A DNA stretch of 64,000 nucleotides from Prevotella sp. E9-3 (GTDB lineage: Bacteria > Bacteroidota > Bacteroidia > Bacteroidales > Bacteroidaceae), in NCBI RefSeq assembly GCF_022024015.1, contig NZ_CP091786.1, positions 1,364,001 to 1,428,000 of the forward strand, in the 5' to 3' direction. Below the pieces are notes generated by a model. The model ran no database searches. It was not told the DNA's origin and worked only from the letters and a program-made list of their open reading frames with translations. The translations under genes were made by a program, and so were the position numbers. Shown here in pieces: positions 26,130 to 39,178 of this stretch (the stretch's first letter is position 1; each line of letters opens with the position of its first letter).

Positions 26130-26729
26130 TTAAAGTCCGAAGAGTACTTTCAGTCCGTTGTCAACACCCGAGAATCCCATGAAGGCAAGGCTCAGCAGTC
26201 CTGCTGATACCAACACGATGGCCATTCCCTGCATGCCTTTCGGTACGTTCGACAGTTCTAACTGTTCGCGAATGCCTGCAAATACGGTTAGTGCAAGTCC
26301 GAATCCAATAGCTGTTGACAATGCATAGACCACTGAATGAATGAGGTTGAAATCTTTCTGTACCACGAGGATGGCTACGCCAAGCACTGCGCAGTTCGTA
26401 GTAATCAGTGGAAGGAAGATGCCCAAAGCCTGATATAGGGATGGTAACGCCTTCTTTAGTACAATCTCTACCATCTGCACAAGTGATGCGATGACCAGGA
26501 TGAAGACAATGGTCTGTAGGTATTCAAGTCCGAAAGGAGTGAGTATGTAAGTTTGAATTGGCCAGGTCACGATGGTGGCCAGTGTCATAACAAAGGCTAC
26601 TGCTGCCGACATGCCCAGTGATGTCTCTATCTTCTTTGAAACACCCAAAAACGGACAGATTCCTAAGAACTGTGCGAGTACGATGTTGTTGACGAAGATT
26701 GCCGAAATAAAGATAAGTATGTATTCCAT
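26130..26729 (-). CDS. rnfA: Rnf complex subunit RnfA
   Basis: RnfA is a six-helix membrane subunit of the ion-translocating ferredoxin:NAD+ oxidoreductase. 199 residues, the typical size. Cys25 in FLGICPFLG and the Cys in TTNCAVLG are the positions that, in this family, bind the [2Fe-2S] cluster shared with RnfE inside the membrane. It is the last gene of the rseC-rnfBCDGEA cluster, 6 bp after rnfE. Start ATG 26729. Confidence 0.96.
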   Translation of the reverse strand: MEYILIFISAIFVNNIVLAQFLGICPFLGVSKKIETSLGMSAAVAFVMTLATIVTWPIQTYILTPFGLEYLQTIVFILVIASLVQMVEIVLKKALPSLYQALGIFLPLITTNCAVLGVAILVVQKDFNLIHSVVYALSTAIGFGLALTVFAGIREQLELSNVPKGMQGMAIVLVSAGLLSLAFMGFSGVDNGLKVLFGL

Positions 26730-26735
26730 AATCCT

Positions 26736-27320
26736 TTATGCCTTGTTGATTCTGTTGATGATAGCGATAAGAAAGCCTAAAGTGATAAAGGCTCCCGGCG
26801 GTAGTACGAATAGAAGAATGTTGTAGGCCTCTGGTATCAGCACAAAACCGAAAACTGAACCTGAACCAAGAATTTCGCGAAATAAGCCAAGGAGTGTCAA
26901 CCCGAGTGTGAAACCCAATCCGATGCCAATACCGTCGAACAGTGAGGCTACTGGACTTTGTTTGGCAGCAAAAGCTTCTGCACGTCCAAGAATGATGCAG
27001 TTTACTACAATCAGTGGAATGAACAGTCCTAATGCTGTGTCTATGTCGGGCAGATAAGCCTTGATCAACATCTGAAGGATGGTTACGAAGGCTGCGATTA
27101 CCACAATAAACACAGGGATGCGCACTTTGTCTGGAGTGACATTCTTCAGGCATGAGATAACGAAATTAGTACATATCAGCACTGTCATTGTTGCCAGTCC
27201 CATGGCCATACCGTTTGTTGCGCTTGTTGTTGTGGCCAGTGTAGGACACATTCCCAACATCAGCACAAAGGTAGGATTCTCCTTTACTATGCCGTTTTTG
27301 ATAATATTGATATAATTCAT
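26736..27320 (-). CDS. rnfE: Rnf complex subunit RnfE
   Basis: RnfE is the paralogue and partner of RnfA. I start at ATG 27320 (MNYINIIKNGIVKENP, 194 residues); the open frame continues 12 codons upstream into rnfG and those are surely not used. Cys25 in LMLGMCPTLA and the Cys in VVNCIILG mirror the RnfA cluster ligands. Six hydrophobic helices. The gene starts 4 bp after the rnfG stop. Confidence 0.95.
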   Translation of the reverse strand: MNYINIIKNGIVKENPTFVLMLGMCPTLATTTSATNGMAMGLATMTVLICTNFVISCLKNVTPDKVRIPVFIVVIAAFVTILQMLIKAYLPDIDTALGLFIPLIVVNCIILGRAEAFAAKQSPVASLFDGIGIGLGFTLGLTLLGLFREILGSGSVFGFVLIPEAYNILLFVLPPGAFITLGFLIAIINRINKA

Positions 27321-27324
27321 AGCT

Positions 27325-27951
27325 TTATTCCTCCTTCTTTTGTTTGCTGGCTCCACTTTCGCCGTCTGTGTTATGGGTCTTATAGGCCAGATAGGCGTTG
27401 TTTACTGCTTTCAGGAATGCACGGCTTGTAATGGTCGAAGCGGTAATGGCATCTATTTGTCCGCCATCTTTCGATACACTCAGCGGTTCTGATGGATTCT
27501 TGCCTATGATGTCGCCTTTTTCTCCTTTCTGGAACCATTTGTCGGCCTTGGCACCTAATCCTGGCGTTTCAGCGTGTTCCAATATGGTATAGCCGAGGAT
27601 TGTTCCTTCAGGATTAAAGCCTACCAGCACCTTCAGATCACCGCCAAAACCTCCTGTAGTACTTTCAACAGCGGCACCTAAATTATTCCCGTTTGAGTCG
27701 TTCGCCTTGTAGATGATATAGGTAGTTTCCTTGCCTTTGTCATCTTTTTGGCGGATTGTGTCAGTCTTTTCCACTATTACGTCGTCGCTTTCCATCACTG
27801 TCATGATACCATCTGCCAGTGCTTTCTCCTTCTGAGCCTTGATAGGACCACTTGTCAGGTTGTTCACATAGGCAAGAATACCACCCGTGATCACTGCTAC
27901 TCCAGTGAGCACCAGCGTCATGTTTAGTAAAGTCGATTCAAGTTTCTTCAT
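27325..27951 (-). CDS. rnfG: Rnf complex flavoprotein subunit RnfG
   Basis: RnfG carries a covalent FMN outside the membrane and passes electrons between RnfD and the other subunits. Start ATG 27951 (MKKLESTLLNMTLVL, 208 residues), one membrane helix at residues about 8-29, then a soluble FMN-binding domain. The flavinylation motif DAITASTITS has its acceptor Thr at about 173. The C-terminus is a short charged tail (ASKQKKEE). It lies between rnfD (13 bp) and rnfE (4 bp). Confidence 0.95.
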   Translation of the reverse strand: MKKLESTLLNMTLVLTGVAVITGGILAYVNNLTSGPIKAQKEKALADGIMTVMESDDVIVEKTDTIRQKDDKGKETTYIIYKANDSNGNNLGAAVESTTGGFGGDLKVLVGFNPEGTILGYTILEHAETPGLGAKADKWFQKGEKGDIIGKNPSEPLSVSKDGGQIDAITASTITSRAFLKAVNNAYLAYKTHNTDGESGASKQKKEE

Positions 27952-27964
27952 CTTTCTGCCTCCT

Positions 27965-28969
27965 TTACTTTTCTGCCGGCTCTTCGCCAAAGCGTTTGGG
28001 TTTCACATAATTATTAATAATAGGTGTAAAAGCATTCATGATCAGGATAGCAAACGACATGCCTTCGGGGTATGAGCCCCAGTTGCGGATGATGACAGTC
28101 AGCATACCGATACATACACCATAGATAATCTGGCCTTTGTGCGTCATGGGTGAGGTTACATAGTCTGTAGCCATGAAAATGGCTCCCAAAAGCAGACCGC
28201 CTGTCAGTATTACTGTTGTTGGATCGGCATAGATAGGGTTGCTCAGGTGAAGGAGTGTGCTGAACACAAATACAGTTCCGATGATGGACACAGGAATATG
28301 CCAAGTAATAATCTTTCTCCAAAGCATAAAGGCTAGTCCGGCCAATAATGCCAGTCCACAGATTTCACCAATCGTTCCGGCACCTCCACTTAGGGCGTTG
28401 TCACCCAGCAACAGACTGAAGGAGTCTGGCAGTTGGTCTAATATCTCCACATCACCACTCTTGATAGCTTGTTTCATCAGTGCCAGAGGGGTGGCTCCTG
28501 TTTCTGCATCGGTATAACTGAACCATTGTCCCTCAATAGGCCATGATGTCATCTGGGCGGGAAATGCCACCAGTAGAGCACATCTGCCTACCAGGGCAGG
28601 ATTGAAAATGTTCTGTCCAAGTCCGCCAAATGCCATCTTGCCTACGCCGATGGAAAACAACGCTCCGATCAGGATAATCCATATTGGAAGATTTGAAGGT
28701 AGGTTCATCCCCAACAACAGTCCGGTGAGAATAGCTGATCCGTCGGAAATGGTGTTTTGCTGATTCTTCAGCATATATTTGTTGATGGCCCATTCCAGTA
28801 ATACACAGGCTATCACGCTTGTGGCACACACGATGATGGAGCCAATGCCAAAATAAAAGAACGATACCAGTAGGGCGGGAAGTAGGGCGATGATGACACC
28901 ATACATGTTGCGCTCTACGCTGTCTGTTCCATGTGCGTGTGGCGAAAGTGAAACAATTAGTTTACTCAT
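27965..28969 (-). CDS. rnfD: Rnf complex membrane flavoprotein subunit RnfD
   Basis: RnfD is the large NqrB-like channel subunit with a covalent FMN. 334 residues, about ten hydrophobic segments. The flavinylation motif is ETGATPLALMKQ, acceptor Thr near residue 160. GGLGQNIFNPALVGR and LGAIFMATDYVTSPMT are conserved family stretches. Start ATG 28969; the stop of rnfC is 2 bp upstream. It follows the usual Bacteroidota order B-C-D-G-E-A. Confidence 0.96.
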   Translation of the reverse strand: MSKLIVSLSPHAHGTDSVERNMYGVIIALLPALLVSFFYFGIGSIIVCATSVIACVLLEWAINKYMLKNQQNTISDGSAILTGLLLGMNLPSNLPIWIILIGALFSIGVGKMAFGGLGQNIFNPALVGRCALLVAFPAQMTSWPIEGQWFSYTDAETGATPLALMKQAIKSGDVEILDQLPDSFSLLLGDNALSGGAGTIGEICGLALLAGLAFMLWRKIITWHIPVSIIGTVFVFSTLLHLSNPIYADPTTVILTGGLLLGAIFMATDYVTSPMTHKGQIIYGVCIGMLTVIIRNWGSYPEGMSFAILIMNAFTPIINNYVKPKRFGEEPAEK

Positions 28970-28971
28970 AG

Positions 28972-30339
28972 TTATTTCTTTGCATTTCTGTTTCTAATGA
29001 TTCCCATGACGGTAGATTTTCCCTGACGGATATTGTCGAGCAGTGGACGGTGTGCGGGACACGTGAACTGGCACGAACCGCATTCTATGCAGCTCACAAT
29101 ATCTTCCTTTTCGGCTTTCTCCCAGTTTCTCGTCTCACTGATTTTTGCCAGCAGGTATGGCTCCAGTCCCATCGGACATACGCTCACACACTTAGCACAG
29201 CGGATACATGGCTGAGGGTCTTTCCTTACCGCATCATTGCCGCTGAGAATGGTGATGGAGTTTGTACCCTTACACACTGGTACCTCTGTCGAGGTAAGTG
29301 CTTTTCCCATCATCGGACCACCAGCGAGCAGTTTGTTGTCGCCTTCGGGCATACCACCGCAAGCATCGATGAGTTCTTGCATGGGTGTTCCCATCCTTAC
29401 AAGGAAATTGCCAGGATGCTTTAGCTGTTTGCCTGTCACTGTGGTGTAACGCTCAAACAGCGGTTTACGCTTCATCACTGCCTCATATACTGCAAAGGCT
29501 GTTCCCACGTTTTGTACAATGGCACCTACATTTACGGGAATTGCGGGTGGGGCAGGGACCTGACGGCCTATCACTGCATCTACCAGTTGCTTCTCACCTC
29601 CCTGAGGATAGCGTTGTGCCAGGGCTACCACCTCTACATGGTAGTTTGAAGAGGCAAACACCTCGGCGCATTTCTTAGTGAACAGTTCGATGGCTGCAGG
29701 CTTGTTTGTCTCTATGCCGATGTAGCCCACTTTTACTTTTGCTGCCATCATCAACAGCTCCAAACCTACGAGTATCTCGTCGCTCTTTTCCATCATCAGT
29801 CGATAGTCTGCTGTGATGTAAGGCTCGCATTCCACTGCATTGATAATCACACATTCTGCTTTGGCTGTTGGGGGAGGGCAGAGCTTAATGAATGTTGGGA
29901 AACCTGCGCCGCCCATACCTGTAACACCTGCCGCCTTAATGCGTTCCACAATCTCTTCGGGGGTCAGCTCTGGGTGTGAACTTACCGTTTCCAGTTTTTC
30001 TGATATGTCAATTGTATCTTCCCATTCGTCACCCTCCACATTGATGATGATGGCAGGTTTCCGATAGCCTGTAGCATCAATGGCTGTATCTATTTTGAAT
30101 ACTGTACCGCTCACAGATGAGTAGATGGGGGCCGATACAAATCCGCCAGCCTCTGCTATCAACGTACCTACTTTTACCTTGTCGCCTTTCTGTACCACAG
30201 GTTTTGCTGGCGCTCCAATATGCTGACTCAGTGGAAAAATGGCTTGTTTGGGCAGGGCTGCTTTCACAGTGGCCACTTCGTGTGTCAGTTTGTTTCCTTG
30301 AGGGTGGATACCTCCTATGCTGAATGTCTTGATCTTCAT
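28972..30339 (-). CDS. rnfC: Rnf complex NADH-binding subunit RnfC
   Basis: RnfC is the cytoplasmic subunit that reduces NAD+ with electrons from the complex. 455 residues: N-terminal barrel-sandwich (about 1-110), FMN/NAD-binding domain with GMGGAGFPTFIKL and NAVECEPYIT, a SLBB-like region with PGNFLVRMGTP, and two 4Fe-4S motifs CIRCAKCVSVCP and CIECGSCQFTCP. It overlaps rnfB by 4 bp (ATGA-type), so translation is coupled. Confidence 0.97.
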   Translation of the reverse strand: MKIKTFSIGGIHPQGNKLTHEVATVKAALPKQAIFPLSQHIGAPAKPVVQKGDKVKVGTLIAEAGGFVSAPIYSSVSGTVFKIDTAIDATGYRKPAIIINVEGDEWEDTIDISEKLETVSSHPELTPEEIVERIKAAGVTGMGGAGFPTFIKLCPPPTAKAECVIINAVECEPYITADYRLMMEKSDEILVGLELLMMAAKVKVGYIGIETNKPAAIELFTKKCAEVFASSNYHVEVVALAQRYPQGGEKQLVDAVIGRQVPAPPAIPVNVGAIVQNVGTAFAVYEAVMKRKPLFERYTTVTGKQLKHPGNFLVRMGTPMQELIDACGGMPEGDNKLLAGGPMMGKALTSTEVPVCKGTNSITILSGNDAVRKDPQPCIRCAKCVSVCPMGLEPYLLAKISETRNWEKAEKEDIVSCIECGSCQFTCPAHRPLLDNIRQGKSTVMGIIRNRNAKK

Positions 30340-31208
30340 GCGTTAGCCTCCTTTTCTTCAGTTTTTGGCTCAATAGGTTTAGGGACAGGGAAGTTTACTG
30401 CTACAATGGCCTTCGTCGGACAGATGTTCACACACTTCCTACACATTCTGCATCTGTTGAAGTCTATGTACGAGCAGTTATTCTCTATAGTGATAGCTCC
30501 AAAGGGACATTCTTTTTCGCATTTGCCACAACCTATGCAACTTTGTTTGCATGCTTTCATTGAGACCGCACCTTTGTCTTTGTTCACACAGCCAACATAT
30601 ACTCTGCGGTTTTTTACCCCTTTCTTTCTTAGTTCGATAATGTTTCGCGGACAGACTTTTGTACATGCTCCACATGCTGTACATTTGTTGTCATCAACTT
30701 CGGGTAATCCAGTTACCTCGTTGATGGCGATAGCTTCAAACTGGCAAGCGCTCACACAGTCGCCACAACCCAGACAACCATATCCGCAACCTGTTTCGCC
30801 AGCTCCGCAGGCATTCATGGCTGCACAGGTGCGCAGACCGTTATATTCAGCTATCTTCGGACGAATTTCACAACTGCCATTGCATCTCACTACGGCCACC
30901 TTCGGCTCTCCATTGGCAATGGCCATGCCTAAAAGGTTTGCTACCTGTGTCATTGTCTCAGATCCTCCTACAGGGCACGATAGTCCCTCGATGCTTCCTT
31001 CGTTGGCTCCTTTTACCAGCGCATTGGCCATACCGCTGCATCCAGGAAAACCGCATCCGCCACAATTGGCACCGGGCAGCAGACTGCCAACCTGTGCTAT
31101 GCGCGGATCTTCATAGACAGCAAATTTCTTGGAACATAGGAAAAGTACCAAAGCGGCAATAAGGCCGATGGCTCCAAGAACTATTACTGCAATTAAAATA
31201 AAATTCAT
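30336..31208 (-). CDS. rnfB: Rnf complex ferredoxin-like subunit RnfB (long form)
   Basis: RnfB takes electrons from reduced ferredoxin. One N-terminal membrane helix (AVIVLGAIGLIAALVLFLC), then the NCGGCGFPGCSG cluster motif (residues about 46-58), and a C-terminal region with repeated CxxCxxC-type 4Fe-4S sites: CGYGCLGCGDCVSAC, CTACGACTKVCP, CIGCGKCEKECP and CRMCRKCVNICP. The protein has 290 residues and more ferredoxin motifs than the ~190-residue gammaproteobacterial form; the long form is usual in anaerobes. First rnf gene after rseC (58 bp). Confidence 0.96.
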   Translation of the reverse strand: MNFILIAVIVLGAIGLIAALVLFLCSKKFAVYEDPRIAQVGSLLPGANCGGCGFPGCSGMANALVKGANEGSIEGLSCPVGGSETMTQVANLLGMAIANGEPKVAVVRCNGSCEIRPKIAEYNGLRTCAAMNACGAGETGCGYGCLGCGDCVSACQFEAIAINEVTGLPEVDDNKCTACGACTKVCPRNIIELRKKGVKNRRVYVGCVNKDKGAVSMKACKQSCIGCGKCEKECPFGAITIENNCSYIDFNRCRMCRKCVNICPTKAIVAVNFPVPKPIEPKTEEKEANA

Positions 31209-31266
31209 AATTATTTGTTAATATATAAGTATATCTGTTTTGAACTTTTTGTAGATAGTAGCTAAA

Positions 31267-31674
31267 TCATTCTATAGTAAATCGTACTCTGTTTTCTATC
31301 TTATTTTTGTAAATTCCTATTATTATATAATAAGGTATAAGGGAACAGATAGCAGTCAGAGCTGCTACGCCATCGCTGCCGCTATACCATTTGGCAACAA
31401 TCAGCATCGTAGTCATAAGGGCGAGTGGAATGCCAAAACTAAATAGGATAGCATCACGTGCCGCCTCGCCAGAGATGCTCACAACTACTTCATCGCCAGG
31501 AGCCAACGCTCTCGCAGGCGTCTTTATCTCCACAATCTTCTCCTGCTTTTCCGAAGCGGTGCAGTGTTGCGCAATCTGACAGGTACCACATGCCGAAGCT
31601 TGGGTTATCCTGACTCTAACAGTGCCCTTTTCTACACTCACTATGGTGCCGGAATGTTTTATGGAGATATTCAT
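31267..31674 (-). CDS. rseC: RseC/MucC-family membrane protein
   Basis: A 135-residue RseC-family protein. The N-terminal part has a Cys-rich motif (ASACGTCQIAQHC), as in RseC and RsxC-system proteins, and is followed by two membrane helices (AILFSFGIPLALMTTMLIV and ALTAICSLIPYYIIIGIY). In other bacteria RseC acts with the Rsx/Rnf system on SoxR reduction or sigma-E control; in Bacteroidota it simply heads the rnf operon. A TAACTTTG -7 element lies on the minus strand at 31713-31706. Start ATG 31674. Confidence 0.87.
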   Translation of the reverse strand: MNISIKHSGTIVSVEKGTVRVRITQASACGTCQIAQHCTASEKQEKIVEIKTPARALAPGDEVVVSISGEAARDAILFSFGIPLALMTTMLIVAKWYSGSDGVAALTAICSLIPYYIIIGIYKNKIENRVRFTIE

Positions 31675-31774
31675 TGTTTGCTTAGTAAACTGTATTATTG
31701 CACTGCAAAGTTATAATTTTTATGTGTTTTTGTGGTATAGATTTTTGATTATTTTTAAAAAATAGTCTTAATCG

Positions 31775-31805
31775 TTTGCGTTTTTCAAACTTTTTTGTAC
31801 TTTTG
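31775..31805 (+). promoter_or_regulatory. Consensus promoter of the acidic hypothetical gene
   Basis: TTTG at 31775-31778, exactly 19 bases, TACTTTTG at 31798-31805. The expected start near 31812 leaves a leader of only about 15 bases before ATG 31828. Confidence 0.75.
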
Positions 31806-31827
31806 CATCATCAGTAAATATCATCTT

Positions 31828-32271
31828 ATGGAAACGACAGAGCAGACATTGCAACAAATAGATAGAGCAATCCGTAAAATAGCCGATAAGTTCCCCGCCC
31901 AGCACGAGGCTACTCAACTCACCGATATTCATATTTGTGTTTCACAGGATACGGGTGAACTGACGGCTTTCGATGACGATGATAACGAAATCACCCGTTG
32001 TGTTATTGAACAGTGGATTGATGAAAAGAGCGATGATTTCTATGAGCAGGCAGCATCTGTTCTTCGCCAGTCCCTTCAGGCTCAGTCTGAACTCGTTGAG
32101 TCTATGTCTGTGTTGAAGCCCTTCGCCTTCGTACTCGAAAACGATGAGAAGGACGAGCAACATGAACTTTATGTCGTTGACGATGATACCATCATCATCG
32201 ATCCTATCATGATGGACAACCTGGATGAGGATCTCAACACCTTTTTTGAGAACTTGATGAAAGATTGTTGA
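31828..32271 (+). CDS. Acidic protein of unknown function, 147 residues
   Basis: I do not recognise the family. Start ATG 31828 (METTEQTLQQIDRAIRK) matches the consensus promoter just upstream; 11 further codons upstream would lie before the transcription start. The protein is soluble and strongly acidic, with a helical N-terminus, a beta-like middle (HICVSQDTGELTAFDDDD), a helical stretch rich in Gln and a C-terminal DDDTIIIDPIMMDNLDEDL. Similar small acidic proteins occur in Bacteroidales. It is a single gene; the 40-bp dispersed repeat starts 41 bp after its stop. Confidence 0.75.
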   Translation: METTEQTLQQIDRAIRKIADKFPAQHEATQLTDIHICVSQDTGELTAFDDDDNEITRCVIEQWIDEKSDDFYEQAASVLRQSLQAQSELVESMSVLKPFAFVLENDEKDEQHELYVVDDDTIIIDPIMMDNLDEDLNTFFENLMKDC

Positions 32272-32311
32272 ACTAAAAAGCCTACGGAAATGCATATTTA
32301 TACCGTTTGCT

Positions 32312-32351
32312 TTTCGAAAATCAAGACAAATAAAAATCGCAAACTAGAACG
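32312..32351 (+). repeat. 40-bp dispersed repeat, copy 2 (downstream of the acidic protein gene)
   Basis: Starts TTTCGAAAATCAAGACAAAT, ends CTAGAACG. Matches 3127-3166 (other strand) at 37 of 40 positions; the three differences are in the middle. Same direction as the gene upstream, as in copy 1. Confidence 0.8.
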
Positions 32352-32376
32352 ACGAGGTTAAGAAAAATTGCCTAAA

Positions 32377-32548
32377 TTGTAATTGAAACGTCCTCTATAT
32401 TGCAACTGAACTCATCTTATATCGCAATTCTTTAACTTTTATACTGCAACTGAACGTCTCTTGCAGTATAACTGAATAGCAATTGCAGTATAGGTTTTAT
32501 TCAGTTGCAGTATAACTACCATTCAATTGCAGCCTATATTCGGGGAAT
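32377..32548. repeat. Array C: 22-bp-period units in the gap before the rRNA operon
   Basis: Units begin at 32377 (23 bp), 32400, 32422, 32444 (17 bp, short), 32461, 32483, 32505 and 32527. The best four carry TTGCAGTATA at the same place, 22 bp apart. The words TTGCAGTATA and ACTACCATTCA are shared with array A (1265-1440), so A and C are related. No coding potential. Confidence 0.8.
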
Positions 32549-32909
32549 ATTAAGAAAAAAGAGACGCCTTTTTTAATATCATAAACGTAATTCTTTAATT
32601 CTCAGTGTGTTGTGAATAATTTGTAACATACCCCATAATTCGCGTGTAGAAGTTCGAAGTAGGAGTTGGTGAATTTCGTGCGATTCTCGCGCGTCTTGAC
32701 GTAATAAATATGCATTCGTTTAGTGCATATAAATACTAAAGACGGCGCTATACAAAGAAATGAGTGATTTTTGACTTTGTCGGTGAGTCGATTTCTTTCT
32801 TTTTGAGTCAGATTTATTGCCCTATATATATAAAAATAAGGTGAGTTTTTTCTCGTTACTCCGATAAAAGAAAAAATATCACTTTTTCTTGAAAAAAGTT
32901 TGCAATAGT
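32549..32909. other. Upstream region of the rRNA operon without a gene
   Basis: The 361 bases hold no convincing gene; a 113-codon open frame on the minus strand (32602-32943) crosses the rRNA promoter and is rejected. The sequence is AT-rich. The last part contains TTTGC and TTTTGG words that could be extra upstream promoter elements. Confidence 0.5.
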
Positions 32910-32940
32910 TTTGGTAGTTTGAGAAAAAGCCGTACCTTTG
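32910..32940 (+). promoter_or_regulatory. Ribosomal RNA operon promoter
   Basis: TTTG at 32910-32913, exactly 19 bases, TACCTTTG at 32933-32940: full match to the Bacteroides consensus. The start is expected near 32946, giving a ~225-base leader before 16S. The leader contains a cluster of ACTAGT-type words at 33129-33160 that can pair with one another. Confidence 0.8.
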
Positions 32941-33171
32941 CATCCGCTTACGAGGAACACCTCCTCACAAGCGACTAAGAAAGAGTTCTTTGAAAGATTT
33001 ACATAGACAGTGAAGTAGTACAAGAAGCGAGTACTTTTATTAGTACTTGGGTAACAAAAGTCAAACCGTTAAATTCTTGAATGAATTACTGGATAGTTGT
33101 TCTGAGACAGAGTAAGAGATACTGGTTCTACTAGTTACACTAGTGGTACTAGTTCTAGAGATACAGATTTT

Positions 33172-34701
<1,530 letters not shown>

Positions 34702-34820
34702 CTGGAGAGGACACTATACAGTGGTTTGACAACCCATTGCTTCTTTACTACACAACTGTTTAATAAAGAATAGAGAAAAACGAGGCTGGGCAGAGGCACC
34801 CCCTCTGACCGACTTATGAG

Positions 34821-34894
34821 AGTCCTATAGCTCAGTTGGTTAGAGCGCCACACTGATAATGTGGAGGTCGGCAGTTCAAGTCTGCCTGGGACTA
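34821..34894 (+). tRNA. tRNA-Ile (GAT) in the 16S-23S spacer
   Basis: Acceptor AGTCCTA pairs with TGGGACT (with G-T pairs), D-arm GCTCAGTTGGTTAGAGC, anticodon GAT at 34855-34857 in the loop CTGATAA, T-arm GCAGTTCAAGTCTGC. CCA is not encoded. Confidence 0.97.
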
Positions 34895-34943
34895 CTCTGA
34901 GGTAATTGTCAATTATCAATTTTCAATTATCAATTCTCTTAAC

Positions 34944-35017
34944 GGGGGATTAGCTCAGTTGGCTAGAGCACCTGCTTTGCAAGCAGGGGGTCAACGGTTC
35001 GAATCCGTTATTCTCCA
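34944..35017 (+). tRNA. tRNA-Ala (TGC) in the 16S-23S spacer
   Basis: Acceptor GGGGGAT with ATTCTCC (two G-T pairs), D-arm GCTCAGTTGGCTAGAGC, anticodon TGC at 34978-34980 between CCTGC and GCAGG, T-arm AACGGTTCGAATCCGTT. CCA not encoded. Just before it stands an AATTATCAATT direct repeat. Confidence 0.97.
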
Positions 35018-35248
35018 CTATTCGGTTCAGATCACTCAGACAACTCTGAATACTCAGAATACTCAGAATACTCTGAGAGGAACCGAAAGAGATCTTTGAC
35101 ATATTGAGACACAAGACTGTAAGTAAAGACTTTTTAGAAGTCACAAGATTAGAAATAATCTCAATACAGCTGAAAGTATGAGCGATTCTTTCTTTTGCCA
35201 GGTATTGCGCTATGTTATAGCGCTGTTACCGGCACGAGTTGGAATGTA

Positions 35249-38149
<2,901 letters not shown>

Positions 38150-38208
38150 TTGGCGCTTACTTTCAACTGTATCTTCAGTCTTTGTGTTGATATGTCATAA
38201 CCTATATT

Positions 38209-38318
<110 letters not shown>

Positions 38319-38328
38319 CTTTTTTGAG

Positions 38329-38364
38329 AAAGCCCTGTTTCAGAAATGAGACAGGGCTTTTCTG
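38329..38364 (+). terminator. Terminator of the rRNA operon
   Basis: AAAGCCCTGT (38329-38338), loop region TTCAGAAATGAG, ACAGGGCTTT (38351-38360) followed by TTCT. A 10-bp stem starting 11 bases after 5S. Confidence 0.82.
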
Positions 38365-38471
38365 TTGTTGGTTATTTTTATTTGTTTCTTTTATTTGTTC
38401 CTTTCATCGACTTTTATTAACTTTGCTCCTAAATTTTACATAAGTGTTTGCTTAACTTTGGTCATTAGTAA

Positions 38472-38928
38472 TTAGTATTCATAGTAGGCAAGAGGTCCGA
38501 AAGCCTCGTTGCATACTATAAGTGAATCGTTGCAGTCTTGGTGCTTGTCGTGGATATGGCCATTACGATGTGAACAAGCTATGAATGGTTTGCGATCTGG
38601 TTAGAAGTCTGGTTTAAAAGCAATGGCACAGCCAACCACGCATGGATTTGTCTCAATAATCTTGCGACAGAAAGCATACATTGTGTCGGGTCTGTTGAGT
38701 AGTTTGTGGAAATTATAGTAAGAATTCCCTGCAGTCTGTTCAATACTGAGCATGATATTGTCAACATTCACCATGGCACCTTCAAGCGTTTGAGAAGCAC
38801 GGTGCAGTGCATCCTCGTTTGCATCTCTTTTTGATACGTAGAACATGATGAGCAAAAAGAATTGCCGCCGTAGTTACCATCAGACTGAGGCGCAGAGACA
38901 GGTTCTTTCTGCAATATCTTGTGGGCAT
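38472..38928 (-). pseudogene. Broken sensor kinase/phosphatase gene (N-terminal part only)
   Basis: ATG 38928 opens a short N-terminus with a membrane helix (LSLRLSLMVTTAAILF); one base is then missing in the CTTTTTG run near 38863, and the frame continues as LIMFYVSKRDANEDAL, then EGAMVNVDNIMLSIEQTAGN, and RPDTMYAFCRKIIETNPCVV. It stops at 38601 (FKPDF then TAA); a third frame resumes as SLIVCNEAFGPLAYYEY up to 38472. This order is typical of the periplasmic sensor domain of large Bacteroidales histidine kinases or PP2C-type regulators. The kinase or phosphatase part is absent. A TAACTTTG element at 39019-39012 may be the old promoter. Confidence 0.7.
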
Positions 38929-39120
38929 TAACAATAAGTTAGTCCAATTGATCATATTACCATTCTGCTTGAATAGGCAAATTTAGTTTTTATGTGAAAT
39001 TTAAAGTTTCTGCAAAGTTACCACTTTTTTCTGAATAGCACAATTCTTTGAGTGCTTTTCTATCGTATGATTGTCTAACAGATATGTAGAAAAAGATAAA
39101 TTGTTTTCCATAAATAGCCT

Positions 39121-39150
39121 TTTGTGTTCCAAGTAAAAAGTGTACCTTTG
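39121..39150 (+). promoter_or_regulatory. Promoter of the GH35-GH2 operon
   Basis: TTTG 39121-39124, 18-base spacer, TACCTTTG 39143-39150. The start expected near 39156 gives a ~23-base leader. Confidence 0.65.
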
Positions 39151-39178
39151 CACCATCTAAAACATTATTACTTGAGAA

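Noticed and set aside
32602..32943. 113-codon minus-strand frame upstream of rRNA
   Set aside because: Crosses the consensus rRNA promoter; no domain and AT-rich composition.
35022..35090. GAATACTCAGAATACTC direct repeats after tRNA-Ala
   Set aside because: Likely part of the rRNA spacer processing stem (CGGTTC pairs with GAACCG); nothing unusual to report.
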